A program made the translations under genes and the position numbers. A stretch of 64,000 nucleotides of DNA from Candidatus Binatia bacterium (GTDB taxonomy: Bacteria; Desulfobacterota; Binatia; UBA12015), in the NCBI GenBank assembly GCA_036563615.1, contig DATCMB010000022.1:124001-188000 (forward strand). The letters are read 5' to 3'. Of this stretch, positions 43,382 through 52,486 are shown piece after piece (position 1 is the stretch's first letter; each line of letters starts with the position of its first letter). Under the pieces are notes generated by a model, which did no database searches, had not been told where the DNA came from, and saw nothing but the letters and a program-made list of their open reading frames with translations.

Positions 43382-44920
43382 ATGACCAAGTCCATCGCTC
43401 CGGCGGCCGGGCCCGACTCGCGCGACTGGGTGCGCGTGCTCTTCGAGGTCACGCGCCAGCTCTCCTCGACGCTCGAGCTCGACCAGGTGCTCGGCAAGGT
43501 GCTCGACCTGACGGCGCGCGCCGTCGGCGCCGACGCCGGCAGCATCTTCAAGCTCGACGCCGAGGGCCGCGTCGTGAAGAGCATCCTCGCGCGCGGCAAC
43601 GTCCCGGCGCGCGTCGAGCGGCCGATCGTCGCGGCCGTGATGGAGCGCGGGCTCGCCGGCTGGGTCTACCAGCACCGCCAGTCGGTGGTGATCGCCGACA
43701 CCGAGCGCGACGACCGTTGGCACTTCTTCCCGGACGACGTGATCGTCACGCGCTCCGCGATGGCGGCGCCGCTCGTCCGCAAGGACCGGGTGATCGGCAT
43801 CATCACCATGATGCAGTCGCAGCCGGACCGCTTCACCCAGCACGACCTCGAGCTGCTCGACGCGATCGCCGCCCAGGCCGCGGTCGCGATCGAGAACGCG
43901 ACGCTGTACGCGCGCGCCACCGCCGAGCGCTCGATGCTGAGCGCGGTCATCGCGAGCGCCCGCGACGCGATCCTGGTGACCGACCGCGACGACCGCGTCG
44001 TGCTGCTGAACCCGGCGGCGCAGGCGGTGCTCGGCATCGGCGAGGACGCGCGCGGCAAGCAGGTCACCGAGCTGCTCGCGGACCCCGCGCTGCGCGAGCT
44101 CTACGCGACCCGCGAGCCCGGCGTCCGCGAGGTGACGCTCGCGGACGGTCGGGTGTTCGACTGCGCGCTGGTCGACGTCGCCGACGTCGGGCGCGTCCTC
44201 GGCATGCACGAGATCACCGCGCTCAAGCACCTCGACGCGCTGAAGAGCGAGTTCGTCGCCCACGTCGCGCACGACCTGCGGGCGCCGCTCGGCGTGATCC
44301 AGGGCAACGCCTGGCTGCTCGCCGGCCTGCCGCAGCTCGGCGACGACGACCGGGTCGTCGCCGAGGAGATCCTGCAGGCGATCCAGCGCATGCGCTCGCT
44401 GATCGACAACGTGCTCGACCTCGGCCGGATCGAGATGGGGATCGAGTCCGAGTTCGAGCCCGTCGACCTCGAGCCGGTGCTGCGCTCGGTGGTGTCGGCC
44501 GCCGAGCCGGTGGGGCGTGACAAGGGCATCTCCTTGCAGATCGAGTGCGCGCCGGATTTGCCGCGGATCAACGGCTCGGCGATCCGTCTCGAGCAGGCGG
44601 TCACCAACCTGGTCAACAACGCCGTCAAGTTCACGCCGCCGGGCGGCGAGGTGCGGGTGCGGGCGCGGCGCGCGGATTCGAAGCTCGTGGTCGAGGTGCG
44701 CGACACCGGGCCCGGGATCCCGCCGTCGCAGCAGTCGAGGCTCTTTCAGAAGTTCTCCCGCCTCGGCAACGACCGCACGCAGGAGGGCAACGGCCTCGGC
44801 CTCGCGATCGTCAAGACGCTCGTCGAGGCGCACGGTGGGCGGGTGTTCGTCGAGTCACAGGTCGGGAAGGGCAGCGTCTTCGGCTTCACGCTGCCCGTGC
44901 CGGAGAGCGCCGCTTCCTGA
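43382..44920 (+). CDS. GAF-PAS sensor histidine kinase
   Basis: 512 residues. The order is GAF domain (about 20-175; [16 protein letters not shown]), a PAS-like domain (about 185-285; [19 protein letters not shown]), HisKA with H297 in [10 protein letters not shown], and HATPase with [12 protein letters not shown] (N box) and DTGPGIPP then [12 protein letters not shown] (G boxes). There is no membrane segment, so it senses a cytosolic signal through GAF or PAS. No response regulator follows directly. The start at 43382 lies just after GGGGGACAG. Its signal is unknown. Confidence 0.93.
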   Translation: MTKSIAPAAGPDSRDWVRVLFEVTRQLSSTLELDQVLGKVLDLTARAVGADAGSIFKLDAEGRVVKSILARGNVPARVERPIVAAVMERGLAGWVYQHRQSVVIADTERDDRWHFFPDDVIVTRSAMAAPLVRKDRVIGIITMMQSQPDRFTQHDLELLDAIAAQAAVAIENATLYARATAERSMLSAVIASARDAILVTDRDDRVVLLNPAAQAVLGIGEDARGKQVTELLADPALRELYATREPGVREVTLADGRVFDCALVDVADVGRVLGMHEITALKHLDALKSEFVAHVAHDLRAPLGVIQGNAWLLAGLPQLGDDDRVVAEEILQAIQRMRSLIDNVLDLGRIEMGIESEFEPVDLEPVLRSVVSAAEPVGRDKGISLQIECAPDLPRINGSAIRLEQAVTNLVNNAVKFTPPGGEVRVRARRADSKLVVEVRDTGPGIPPSQQSRLFQKFSRLGNDRTQEGNGLGLAIVKTLVEAHGGRVFVESQVGKGSVFGFTLPVPESAAS

Positions 44921-44999
44921 TCGCGGGCGCGCGCGTCAAGCATCGTTCGCGTCGCGCGTCGAGCGCGCGTGAGCAAGCGCGCGTCGGGCGCCGGACGCG

Positions 45000-45302
45000 T
45001 CAGCGCGCGCGGAGCCAGGGGTACTGCTCGAGGTATTCCTCGGGAATCGGCTCGGTGTTGCGCTCCGCGAACGGGCGCAGCGGCGACACGTAGGCGCCGC
45101 TGCGGGCGTCGCAGCGCTGGCCGTCGTTGCTCTGCCAGGTGCCGTTCGAGCAGTACATGACGAGCCCGCCCGAGCACACGACCGCGTTCTCGGGGTAGCG
45201 GCGACCGTCGAGCAGGCAGCTCGAGCCATCCTGCGCGAGCGCGGACGCGGGACCGGCGAGCACGAGCAGCGCCGCGAGCAGCAGGGGCGAGCGATGCGCC
45301 AT
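45000..45302 (-). CDS. Small secreted cysteine-rich protein
   Basis: 100 residues with a clear signal peptide (RSPLLLAALLVLAGPASALAQ) and five cysteines in the mature part (SSCLLDG, VVCSGG, MYCSNGTWQ, QRCDAR), one of them unpaired if disulphides form. The pattern CxxxxxYxxxxxxxC and NGTWQ is similar to small DUF1496-like exported proteins, but I do not assign it. Convergent with the sensor kinase; divergent from pdxB. Confidence 0.65.
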   Translation of the reverse strand: MAHRSPLLLAALLVLAGPASALAQDGSSCLLDGRRYPENAVVCSGGLVMYCSNGTWQSNDGQRCDARSGAYVSPLRPFAERNTEPIPEEYLEQYPWLRAR

Positions 45303-45426
45303 GGCGCGCGATTCTATGCGCGTCCCGACGCCGAAGCGAGGAAACGGAAGGGGGCGAGGGAACCAAGGCGGATCCGCTGCGGCGACCCGACTGGCGGTCG
45401 CCCGTCCGCACGCCTACGACTGCGAC

Positions 45427-46578
45427 GTGCGACCGCGCCTGGTGGTGGACGAGAACATCCCGCTCGCGCGGGAAGCGTTCGGCGAGCTCGGCGAGGTCGA
45501 GCTCCTCCCCGGACGCCGGATCGACGCTGCGGCGGTCGCCCAGGCCGACGCGCTGATCGTGCGCTCGGTGACGCGCGTCGACGAGCGTCTGCTCGGCGCG
45601 AGCCCGGTGCGCTTCGTCGCCACGGCGACGATCGGCACCGACCACGTCGATCTCGGCTACCTCGAGCGGCGCGGGATCGCGTTCGCGCACGCGCCGGGCT
45701 GCAACGCGCGCTCGGTCGCCGAGTACGTCACGGCCGCGCTGCTCGAGCTCGAGACCGAGGGCGGTCGTCCGGCGAGCGGCTGGCACGGCGCGACGCTGGG
45801 CGTGGTGGGCGCGGGCAACGTCGGCACGCGCGTGATGGCGATGGCGTCCGCGCTCGGGCTGCGGGTCCTGGTGTGCGACCCGCCGCGTGCAGAGGTCGAA
45901 GGGGAGAGCGGCTTCGTGCCGCTCGCGCGCCTGCTGGAGGAGGCGGACGTCGTCACGCTGCACGTGCCGCTCACCCGCGACGGGCGTCATCCGACCTGGC
46001 ACCTGCTCGGCGCCGCGGAGCTCGCGCGGCTGCGCCCCGGCGCGCTGCTGATCAATACCTCGCGCGGCGGCGTGGCCGACGATCGCGCGCTGCGCGAGGC
46101 GTGCGCTGCGGGCCGGATCAGCGCCGTGCTCGACGTCTGGGAAGGCGAGCCCGAGCCCGACGCGGCGCTGCTCGACCTCGTCCGCCTCGCGAGCCCGCAC
46201 ATCGCGGGCTACTCGCTCGACGGCAAGCTCGCGGGCACCCGGATGGTCGCCGAGGCGGCGTACCGCTTCTTCGGCGTCGCGCCCCCGGATCCGCGACGCT
46301 TCGAGGTGCCGAACCCCGAGCCGCTGATCCGGCTCGAGGGCGCCGGACGCGCCGCCGTCCGGGAAGCCGTCCGCCGCGCCTACGCGATCCGCGACGACGA
46401 CGCGCGCATGCGCGCCGCGCTCGCCGCGGCGCCGTCGCGCGGGGCGGAGTTCGATCGCCTGCGCCGCGACTACCCGGTGCGGCGCGAGTTCCCGACCTTC
46501 GTCGTCGACGGCCCGGACCTCGCCGCGGACGACCGGACGACGCTCGCGGCGCTGGGCTTTCGCCTGGGAACCCGCTGA
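45427..46578 (+). CDS. pdxB: 4-phosphoerythronate dehydrogenase
   Basis: Oxidises 4-phosphoerythronate in pyridoxal-phosphate synthesis. The GTG at 45427 gives the usual start (VRPRLVVDENIPLA) and 383 residues, near the family length; the frame runs on to 45301 but that part is not conserved-looking. Motifs: FVATATIGTDHVDL, NAD-binding LGVVGAGNVGTRV (about 117-129), the catalytic arginine in LINTSRGGVADD, and histidine in ASPHIAGYSLDGK. The C-terminal PdxB domain is present. The PhyH-like gene follows 55 bp later. Confidence 0.93.
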   Translation: MRPRLVVDENIPLAREAFGELGEVELLPGRRIDAAAVAQADALIVRSVTRVDERLLGASPVRFVATATIGTDHVDLGYLERRGIAFAHAPGCNARSVAEYVTAALLELETEGGRPASGWHGATLGVVGAGNVGTRVMAMASALGLRVLVCDPPRAEVEGESGFVPLARLLEEADVVTLHVPLTRDGRHPTWHLLGAAELARLRPGALLINTSRGGVADDRALREACAAGRISAVLDVWEGEPEPDAALLDLVRLASPHIAGYSLDGKLAGTRMVAEAAYRFFGVAPPDPRRFEVPNPEPLIRLEGAGRAAVREAVRRAYAIRDDDARMRAALAAAPSRGAEFDRLRRDYPVRREFPTFVVDGPDLAADDRTTLAALGFRLGTR

Positions 46579-46632
46579 GTGCGCGCCCGACCTCGGTGGC
46601 TCGCACGGGAGCCCTCTGGTACGCGCTCCTCG

Positions 46633-47415
46633 ATGCTGGACAACGAGGCAAAGGCACACTGGCAGCGGCACGGGTGGGTGTGGCTGCGCGGGTTCCTCGA
46701 CGCCGAGGACACGAAGCGGATCGCGTCCTGGACCGAGGAGATCGCGGCCTGGCCCGAGACGCCCGGCAAGTGGATGCGCTACTACGAGCGCAGCAAGCAG
46801 GACGGCCAGAAGCTCCTCGCCCGGATCGAGAACTTCATGCCGTACCACGAGGGGCTCGCGTCCATCTTCGGCGGCGAGCGCTTCCGCGAGCTGCTCACCG
46901 AGTGCTGCGGCGAGCCGGTGGTGCTCTTCAAGGACAAGATCAACTTCAAGCTGCCCGGCGGCGCCGGCTTCGACGACCACCAGGACGCGCCGGCGTACGT
47001 CAACTTCGGCGTCGAGCACCACGTGACGCTGATGGTGCCGGTCGACCCGTTCACGCTCGACAACGGCTGCCTGGAGATGGCGCTCGACTCCTGCGAGCGC
47101 GTCTTCCTGCCGTCCGAGCCGGACGGGACGCTGAAGCCCGAGGTGATGGCGAACCTCGAGGTGGTGCCGCTGCTCGCGGTGCCGGGCGACGTCATCGTGT
47201 TCGACGCCTGGGTGCCGCACCGCTCGGGCCCGAACCGGTCGTCGCAGCCGCGACGATCGTACTACTTGACGTTCAACCCGGCGTCGGCGGGCGACCACCG
47301 CGCCGAGTACTACGCGCGCAAGCGCGAGTGCTTCCCGCCCGAGTACGAGCGCAAGCCCGGCGTCGACTACGCTTCGCTGGGACGCCAGTTCAACCTCGGC
47401 AACCCGTTCGACTGA
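46633..47415 (+). CDS. Phytanoyl-CoA dioxygenase (PhyH) family protein
   Basis: 260 residues from the ATG at 46633. The 2-oxoglutarate/iron oxygenase fold shows the iron ligands H and D of DDHQDAPAY (about 115-123) and the distal histidine in WVPHRSGPN, followed by an arginine (PRRSYYLTF) that would bind 2-oxoglutarate. Family members hydroxylate phytanoyl-CoA, but also ectoine and small molecules, so the substrate is open. It sits after pdxB and before an SDR gene that has its own terminator-separated unit. Confidence 0.88.
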   Translation: MLDNEAKAHWQRHGWVWLRGFLDAEDTKRIASWTEEIAAWPETPGKWMRYYERSKQDGQKLLARIENFMPYHEGLASIFGGERFRELLTECCGEPVVLFKDKINFKLPGGAGFDDHQDAPAYVNFGVEHHVTLMVPVDPFTLDNGCLEMALDSCERVFLPSEPDGTLKPEVMANLEVVPLLAVPGDVIVFDAWVPHRSGPNRSSQPRRSYYLTFNPASAGDHRAEYYARKRECFPPEYERKPGVDYASLGRQFNLGNPFD

Positions 47416-47428
47416 CAACCCGTTCGAC
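47401..47428 (+). repeat. Direct 12-bp repeat spanning the PhyH stop codon
   Basis: AACCCGTTCGAC occurs at 47401-47412 and 47417-47428, with TGAC (stop codon included) between, a 16-bp period. It looks like a small duplication just before the terminator. Confidence 0.7.
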
Positions 47429-47432
47429 GGAG

Positions 47433-47470
47433 CCGCGGACGCAGGTGGTGCGTCCGCGGACCGTCTTTTT
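47433..47470 (+). terminator. Rho-independent terminator after PhyH gene
   Basis: A perfect 11-bp stem CCGCGGACGCA/TGCGTCCGCGG (arms 47433-47443 and 47449-47459), 5-nt loop, then T5 at 47466-47470 after ACCGTC. The SDR gene starts 34 bp further on. Confidence 0.85.
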
Positions 47471-47503
47471 CGACGTGCCTGAGAGCGCAAGGAGGAAGGA
47501 TTC

Positions 47504-48412
47504 ATGAGTGAGATTCGTTTCGACGGCCGCGTGGCGGTGATCACCGGCGCTGGCGGCGGCCTTGGCAAGACGTACGCTCTCGAGCTGGCGCGTCGCGGCG
47601 CGAAGGTCGTCGTCAACGACCTCGGCGGCAAGACCGACGGCACCGGCGCGAGCCACAGCATGGCCGACCAGGTCGTCGAGGAGATCAAGAAGAACGGCGG
47701 CGAGGCGGTCGCGAACTACGACTCGGTGTCGACGCCCGAGGGCGGCGAGGCGATCATCCGCGCCGCGGTCGACGCGTTCGGCACCGTCGACATCGTGATC
47801 AACAACGCCGGCGTGCTGCGCGACAAGACCTTCGCCAAGCTCACGCCCGAGGAGCTCAACATCGTTCTCGACGTGCACCTGAAGGGCGCGTTCTACGTCT
47901 CGCAGCCGGCCTTCCGCATCATGAAGGAGAAGGGCTACGGGCGCTTCATCTTCACGTCGTCGGCGGCCGGCATCTTCGGCAACTTCGGCCAGACGAACTA
48001 CGGCGCGGCCAAGATGGGCCTCGTCGGCCTGATGAACGTGCTCGCGGTCGAGGGCCAGAAGTACAACATCCGCTCGAACGCGATCGCGCCGACCGCGCGC
48101 ACGCGCATGACCGAGGAGCTGCTCGGCCCGCTCGCGCCGCTGCTCGACCCCGAGGCGGTGACGCCGCTCGTCGTCTACCTCGCGTCCGAGCGCTGCCAGC
48201 TGACGCACGAGATCTTCTCGGTCGGCGGCGGCCGCTTCGCGCGCATCTTCATCGGCTTGACGCCGGGCTGGGTCGCCCCCGCGGGCTCCAAGACGAGCGC
48301 CGAGGACATCGAGGCGCACATCGAGGAGATCCGGAACCCCGAGGGGTACACGATCCCGGACAGCATCGCGGACGAGCTCCGCATCCTCGCCAAGGCCCTG
48401 AAGGCCTCCTGA
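47504..48412 (+). CDS. SDR dehydrogenase (multifunctional-enzyme-type 2-like)
   Basis: 302 residues of classical SDR type: TGAGGGLG (about 13-20), NNAG, catalytic S-Y-K in SSAAGIFGNFGQTNYGAAK, all intact. The longer C-terminus (about 40 residues beyond the usual SDR end) and the KTDGTGASHSMAD segment resemble the dehydrogenase domain of peroxisomal D-bifunctional enzymes, which oxidise 3-hydroxyacyl-CoA. A start site with GAGAGCGCAAGGAGGAAGGATTC is strong. It is separated by terminators on both sides, so it is its own unit. Confidence 0.92.
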   Translation: MSEIRFDGRVAVITGAGGGLGKTYALELARRGAKVVVNDLGGKTDGTGASHSMADQVVEEIKKNGGEAVANYDSVSTPEGGEAIIRAAVDAFGTVDIVINNAGVLRDKTFAKLTPEELNIVLDVHLKGAFYVSQPAFRIMKEKGYGRFIFTSSAAGIFGNFGQTNYGAAKMGLVGLMNVLAVEGQKYNIRSNAIAPTARTRMTEELLGPLAPLLDPEAVTPLVVYLASERCQLTHEIFSVGGGRFARIFIGLTPGWVAPAGSKTSAEDIEAHIEEIRNPEGYTIPDSIADELRILAKALKAS

Positions 48413-48420
48413 ACGGATTC

Positions 48421-48449
48421 ACGCGGCGGCCCCGTGCGGGCCGCCGCGT
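48421..48449 (+). terminator. GC-rich terminator after SDR gene
   Basis: A perfect 12-bp stem (arms ACGCGGCGGCCC 48421-48432 and GGGCCGCCGCGT 48438-48449), 5-nt loop, no T-tract. Confidence 0.7.
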
Positions 48450-48652
48450 GCCGCGGGCGCCGTCCAGCGCGGCTCTCTCGGACGGTCTTACAAGAAGAAC
48501 GTACAGCGGCCCGTGCGCGGGCAGCTGGGCTCCTCGCAGTCGAGTCGAGCCCGCCCGCGCGCGGCGGCGTCCGATCCTCGTTGCGTCCTGGCAGCGATCT
48601 TGCGTTAGCGAGCGCCCCGGCGCACCTGAGAAACGAGAGATCGGACGCACGC

Positions 48653-49450
48653 ATGAGGGCCTCCACCGCTCGACCGTCGCGCGCGCGCAGGCTGGCGCTG
48701 CCGGCCGTCGCGCTCGCCGTCCTGCTGCAGGTCCCGACCGCGCTCGCGGTCGAGCCGACCGAAGACGTCCTGCAGTACGAGCTCCGTCCGGGCGACGATC
48801 CGTCGCGCGTCGCGCGGATGTTCCGCATCCCGGTCGAGGAGCTTCTCGCGCGCAACGGCATTCGCGACGCGAGCCGTCTGCGCGTGGGGACGGTGCTCAC
48901 GATCCCCGACCCGCGCGCGACCGTGGTGCGCGAGCTGCGCGCCGAGCAGGCGCAGCTCACGAAGACCGTCGACGAGCTGCGCGCGACGCTCGACGAGCAG
49001 CGCGCACGGATCGCGTCCCTCGAGGGCGAGCTCGAGCGCGCGATCGCCCACCGTGAGGCGCTCGAAGGCCAGCTCACGATGTACCGCGTCACCAAGCTGG
49101 TCGCGGGGATCGCGCTTCTCCTCTGCCTCGCGCTCGCGGGAGCGCTGGTGCTCGTGCTCGCGCGAATGCGCGACGAGCAACGCCGCCGCCTGATGACCGT
49201 CAAGCACACCGAAGCGCTGCGCGCGGCGGTCGAGCGCTACCGCAACCTCGGCGCGCAGCTCGAGCTCAAGTACCACAACCTCTACCGGCAGACCCCCGAT
49301 GTCTCGATCGAGACCGCGGCGAAGGCGCTGCGCTCCGCGTACGACGAGGAGCGGGCGGCGCTCGAGGCGAAGATCGCGGACAGCGAGGCCGCGCTCGCGG
49401 AGCTCGACAAGCCCGCGTCCGGACGGCGCCGCCACCACAAGGCGGCCTGA
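48653..49450 (+). CDS. LysM-coiled-coil membrane protein
   Basis: 265 residues. A signal peptide (about 1-31) is followed by a LysM domain (about 40-85; VLQYELRPGDDPSRVARMFRIP, LLARNGI, LRVGTVLTIP) that binds peptidoglycan. A coiled coil (about 90-135), one membrane segment (about 147-168, LVAGIALLLCLALAGALVLVLA), and a second helical tail follow. The arrangement could hold the wall to the inner membrane. A function beyond envelope attachment cannot be given. Confidence 0.85.
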   Translation: MRASTARPSRARRLALPAVALAVLLQVPTALAVEPTEDVLQYELRPGDDPSRVARMFRIPVEELLARNGIRDASRLRVGTVLTIPDPRATVVRELRAEQAQLTKTVDELRATLDEQRARIASLEGELERAIAHREALEGQLTMYRVTKLVAGIALLLCLALAGALVLVLARMRDEQRRRLMTVKHTEALRAAVERYRNLGAQLELKYHNLYRQTPDVSIETAAKALRSAYDEERAALEAKIADSEAALAELDKPASGRRRHHKAA

Positions 49451-49453
49451 GCT

Positions 49454-50032
49454 TCAGAGCAGCGGCGGCGTCGTGCCGCCGTCGTAGACGATCCGTCCGC
49501 CGACGACGCGGGCGAAGTCGGGCAGGCGATGCTCCGCCGGGCGGTCGCGGCCGAGGTGGAGGACCTGCCAGCCGGCGACCAGCAGGTGGTCCGCGATCAG
49601 CCGGCGGTGGCACTGCCACCAGAGCGCTTCGGCGCACATGATCGCCGTCGGACGTTCCGCGGCGAGCGCTCCGAGCTCGGCGAGCGCGCGTGCGAACTCT
49701 TCCGTGTCGGCGTAGTCGGCGTAGGCGCGGAACGCGTCGACCGTCCAGGCGAGGTGCGGCGAGCGCTCCAGCGTCGGGCGGCGTCTTCCGCCGAGCTCCG
49801 GCATCCAGCGGTAGTCGATGCCCGCCGCAGCGCAGGAGGCGGCGAGCGCCTCGCGGCCGAACTGCGGATGACGGCGCGAGCCGGGAAAGGCGCGCACGTC
49901 GACCAGCCGTTGGATTCCCGCCCGACGCAGGACGTCGAGGAAGTCGTCGATTGCGAGGTTCGAGTGGCCGACGGTGTAGATCGTGCGCGTCACGCTCGAG
50001 AAGAGCTTGGCAGAGCGTGCGCCGTCCTGCAT
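49454..50032 (-). CDS. DUF488 domain-containing protein
   Basis: 192 residues. The DUF488 pattern is present: YTVGHSN near residue 20, the DVRAFPGSRRHPQF segment, and a CAEALWWQCHRRLIADHL region with two cysteines and a histidine. These proteins are small, widespread and of unknown function; some are fused to restriction or toxin genes, none here. Convergent with the LysM gene with only 3 bp between. Confidence 0.88.
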   Translation of the reverse strand: MQDGARSAKLFSSVTRTIYTVGHSNLAIDDFLDVLRRAGIQRLVDVRAFPGSRRHPQFGREALAASCAAAGIDYRWMPELGGRRRPTLERSPHLAWTVDAFRAYADYADTEEFARALAELGALAAERPTAIMCAEALWWQCHRRLIADHLLVAGWQVLHLGRDRPAEHRLPDFARVVGGRIVYDGGTTPPLL

Positions 50033-50148
50033 GCGCGATGCGCGGTGGACGACGGAGGGCGTTCGTCCGGAGCGCGCTCTTGAGCGCCCCGCGGCTTGGT
50101 GTCAGAGTGGGGCGCGCACGGTTCGCCGCAGCGGCGCGGGAGGAGCCT

Positions 50149-50583
50149 ATGCAGACGGTTCGCGATCTGCTCCGCAAGAAGGGCGGAGAGATCTACTCGG
50201 TTTCGCCCGACAGCAGCGTGTACGAGGCGCTGCAGCTCATGGCCGACAAGAACATCGGCGCCGTGCTGGTTCTGGACGGCGAGCAGATCGTCGGCATCCT
50301 GTCGGAGCGCGATTACGCGCGTCAGGTGATCCTCAAGGGCAAGACGTCGCGCGAAACTCCGGTCCGCGAGATCATGACGACGCGGGTCGTGTTCGTGAAG
50401 CCCGAGCAGACCATCGAGGATTGCATGGCGCTGATGACCGACAAGCGCATCCGCCACCTGCCGGTCATCGAGAACGGCAAGCTCGCCGGCGTGCTGTCGA
50501 TCGGAGACGTCGTCAAGGCGGTGATCTCCGAGAAGCAGTACCTGATCGAGCAGCTCGAGGCGTACATCACCAGCGGCGGCTGA
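50149..50583 (+). CDS. CBS domain-containing protein
   Basis: 144 residues made of a tandem CBS pair, the Bateman module that binds adenosyl nucleotides such as AMP, ATP or NADH. First CBS about 15-70 (MADKNIGAVLVLDGEQIVGILSERD), second about 75-130 (MTDKRIRHLPVIENGKLAGVLSIGDVVK). There is no fused catalytic domain. The ATG at 50149 follows GGGAGGAGCCT. It could regulate a partner enzyme or channel, unidentified here. Confidence 0.93.
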   Translation: MQTVRDLLRKKGGEIYSVSPDSSVYEALQLMADKNIGAVLVLDGEQIVGILSERDYARQVILKGKTSRETPVREIMTTRVVFVKPEQTIEDCMALMTDKRIRHLPVIENGKLAGVLSIGDVVKAVISEKQYLIEQLEAYITSGG

Positions 50584-50740
50584 GCGGTCGAGCGCCGACG
50601 CGGCCGGGTGCGTCGACCAGGACTTTCGACCACGGCCCGCGTCAAGCTATGCTCGAACACGCAACTTTTGACGGCACGGTGGACGTGCGCACGACGGCGC
50701 AGGGAATCCGGCGTCGCGTGCGCAGCCTCGCGAGACCTCG

Positions 50741-51454
50741 ATGAGCGCATCGTCGGGATCATCCTCGGGACAGGGAACGGGCGGCGGCACGCGCAGCGTG
50801 ATCCACGACCTGCGGCAGCCGCTCGCGGCGCTGCAGGTCTGGCTCGACCTGCTCGACGGCGCGCTCAAGGGCCGGCTCGACGAGAAGGAGCAGCGCTACC
50901 TCGCGAAGATCCGCGAGGAGGCGTCGCGGCTCGGCGCGTTGCTCAGCAGCGCGAGCAGCGCCGGCGGCACGAGCAGCGCCGCTGCGACGCCCGCGGAGCC
51001 TGCAGCGACGACGCGCGCGAGCACCCCAGGCGACCCGAAGCCCGGCGCGGCGCCCGAGAACCCGCCCGGGCTGCGCCTCGCCGGCGCGCCGCTGCTGCTG
51101 GTCGAGGACGACGACGTCACGGCCGAGGCGCTGCAGCTCGCACTCGAGGCGGAGGGCGCGTCGGTCGCCATCGCCGGCTCGATCGCGGACGCGCTCGCGC
51201 TCCTCGACGCCGCACCGCCGGTCGCGGTGCTGAGCGATCTGCGCCTGCCCGACGGCGACGGCTACGACCTGGTGCGCGAGATCCGCAAGCGCGACCAGGC
51301 GGCGGGTCGGCACACCGCGGTGGTCGCGGTGACCGGCTTCGACAGCTCGGAGACGCGCGCCGCGACGCGCTCCGCCGGCTTCGACGAGCTGATCGGCAAG
51401 CCGTTCTCGATCACGCACCTGCTCGCGACCCTCGATCGCCTGATCGCGGCCTGA
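50741..51454 (+). CDS. HisKA-like and receiver protein without ATPase domain
   Basis: 237 residues. An N-terminal HisKA-like dimerisation helix pair carries a potential phosphohistidine, H22, in VIHDLRQPLAALQVWLDLL. An Ala/Ser/Pro-rich linker (about 68-112) leads to a CheY-like receiver: acidic E122-D124, phosphoacceptor D166 (VLSDLRLPDG), switch threonine in VAVTGF, and K220. The HATPase catalytic domain that normally follows HisKA is missing. It may be a relay protein phosphorylated by another kinase. The ATG at 50741 is the only sensible start. Confidence 0.85.
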   Translation: MSASSGSSSGQGTGGGTRSVIHDLRQPLAALQVWLDLLDGALKGRLDEKEQRYLAKIREEASRLGALLSSASSAGGTSSAAATPAEPAATTRASTPGDPKPGAAPENPPGLRLAGAPLLLVEDDDVTAEALQLALEAEGASVAIAGSIADALALLDAAPPVAVLSDLRLPDGDGYDLVREIRKRDQAAGRHTAVVAVTGFDSSETRAATRSAGFDELIGKPFSITHLLATLDRLIAA

Positions 51455-51657
51455 CGCGCGCTCTGCAGACGAGCGTTCCGTAGCGGCGCCCGCGGTCACG
51501 GACGATTTTCGCGCCGCGTCTGTAGAAGCTACATCGTGGCCCGGCGTCGTCGTGGCCCGTCGTCCAGCGTTTGCTGGCCTCCGACGCCGCTCGTCGCGTG
51601 GCACGGTTCGCGCTTTCCGCAGCGACGCTCGTTCGGGGCGAACGGCGGAACGTGTCG

Positions 51658-52053
51658 ATGGCGGCTCCAAGTCCAACGCGCGACGTGCGCGACCACTCCA
51701 TGCGCGACGATTCCTTGATCGCCGCGGTCGTGGACGTGTTCGACGCGGGGCAACGGGTGCTGCTCGACCGGATCGACCTCGCGTGGGTCGAGGGCCGCGC
51801 GATGGTCGCCGGCACGGTGACGAGCCTCGCGCTGCTGATCGCGGGGCTCGCGTTCCTGCTCGTCGGCTGGTGCGCGCTGAACGCGGCTTCGGTTCTCGTT
51901 CTGTCGCGCACGCTTTCGCTGCCGCAGGCGATCGGCCTGATCGCCGCCGTGAACGTCGTCGCCGGCGCCGTCGCGCTGGCGCTCGCCCTCCGTCAAACCA
52001 GATCCCTCACCGGGACCACGAACGAAGGACCGCAGGGAGGAGCACGCGCATGA
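51658..52053 (+). CDS. Phage holin superfamily-like membrane protein
   Basis: 131 residues from the ATG at 51658; a TTG at 51571 and ATG at 51700 are also in frame. Two hydrophobic segments (about 57-80 and 88-112) follow a helical amphipathic start (DSLIAAVVDVFDAGQRVLLDRIDLAW), the pattern of Phage_holin_3_6-type small stress membrane proteins. It is chromosomal and not linked to lysis genes. The stop overlaps the next start. Confidence 0.8.
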   Translation: MAAPSPTRDVRDHSMRDDSLIAAVVDVFDAGQRVLLDRIDLAWVEGRAMVAGTVTSLALLIAGLAFLLVGWCALNAASVLVLSRTLSLPQAIGLIAAVNVVAGAVALALALRQTRSLTGTTNEGPQGGARA

Positions 52054-52256
52054 CGCAGGCCTACGCAGAGCAGATCGAGGCTCTCCAGGAGTCGCTCGAT
52101 CACGACCGCGCCGAGCTGCGCGCCGCGATGGAGCGCGTCAAGCGCGCCGCGCGCGAGCCGCTCGCGGTGCGGCGGAGGATCCGCGAGCGACCGACGCCCT
52201 GGATGTTCGGCGCCGCGCTGGTCGGCCTGTGGCTCGGCGCAAGGGAGTCCGTATGA
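52050..52256 (+). CDS. Small DUF3618-like membrane protein
   Basis: 68 residues. A charged amphipathic start (QIEALQESLDHDRAELRAAMERVKRAAREPL) leads to a single membrane segment (PWMFGAALVGLWLGARESV). The layout is that of DUF3618-type proteins, but the match is short. It overlaps the neighbours on both sides by 4 bp (ATGA), so it is part of one coupled operon. Confidence 0.7.
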   Translation: MTQAYAEQIEALQESLDHDRAELRAAMERVKRAAREPLAVRRRIRERPTPWMFGAALVGLWLGARESV

Positions 52257-52453
52257 GCGCGCAAAGCACGCACGGGGGAATTTTGTCGAGCTCGCTCGAG
52301 CACATCCAGCTGCGCGACGGCACGACCGGGCGCGAGGAGCTCGAGCGCCTCGATCGCCAGGTCCGCAATTTCGTGACGGAGAAACCGCTGATGGCGGTGA
52401 TGCTGGCGCTCGCCGCCGGCTACGTCGTCGGCCGCATCGTCTCGCGCATCTGA
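52253..52453 (+). CDS. Small DUF883-like membrane protein
   Basis: 66 residues from the ATG at 52253, overlapping the previous stop. The end VTEKPLMAVMLALAAGYVVGRIVSRI is a classical DUF883-type C-terminal anchor, a family found on ribosome-associated or stress membrane proteins such as ElaB/YqjD. The N-terminal part is hydrophilic and charged. Confidence 0.7.
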   Translation: MSAQSTHGGILSSSLEHIQLRDGTTGREELERLDRQVRNFVTEKPLMAVMLALAAGYVVGRIVSRI

Positions 52454-52486
52454 CGCGTCGCCCGGTCGCACGGGTTGGGGAGCATC

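Noticed and set aside
44746..47688. Minus-strand ORF of 980 codons
   Set aside because: Antisense to pdxB and the PhyH gene, with only low-complexity Arg/Ala-rich sequence.
51658..52053. Holin-type protein as evidence for a prophage
   Set aside because: No endolysin, capsid, integrase or attachment site is nearby. Holin-like small proteins are common in chromosomal envelope-stress operons.
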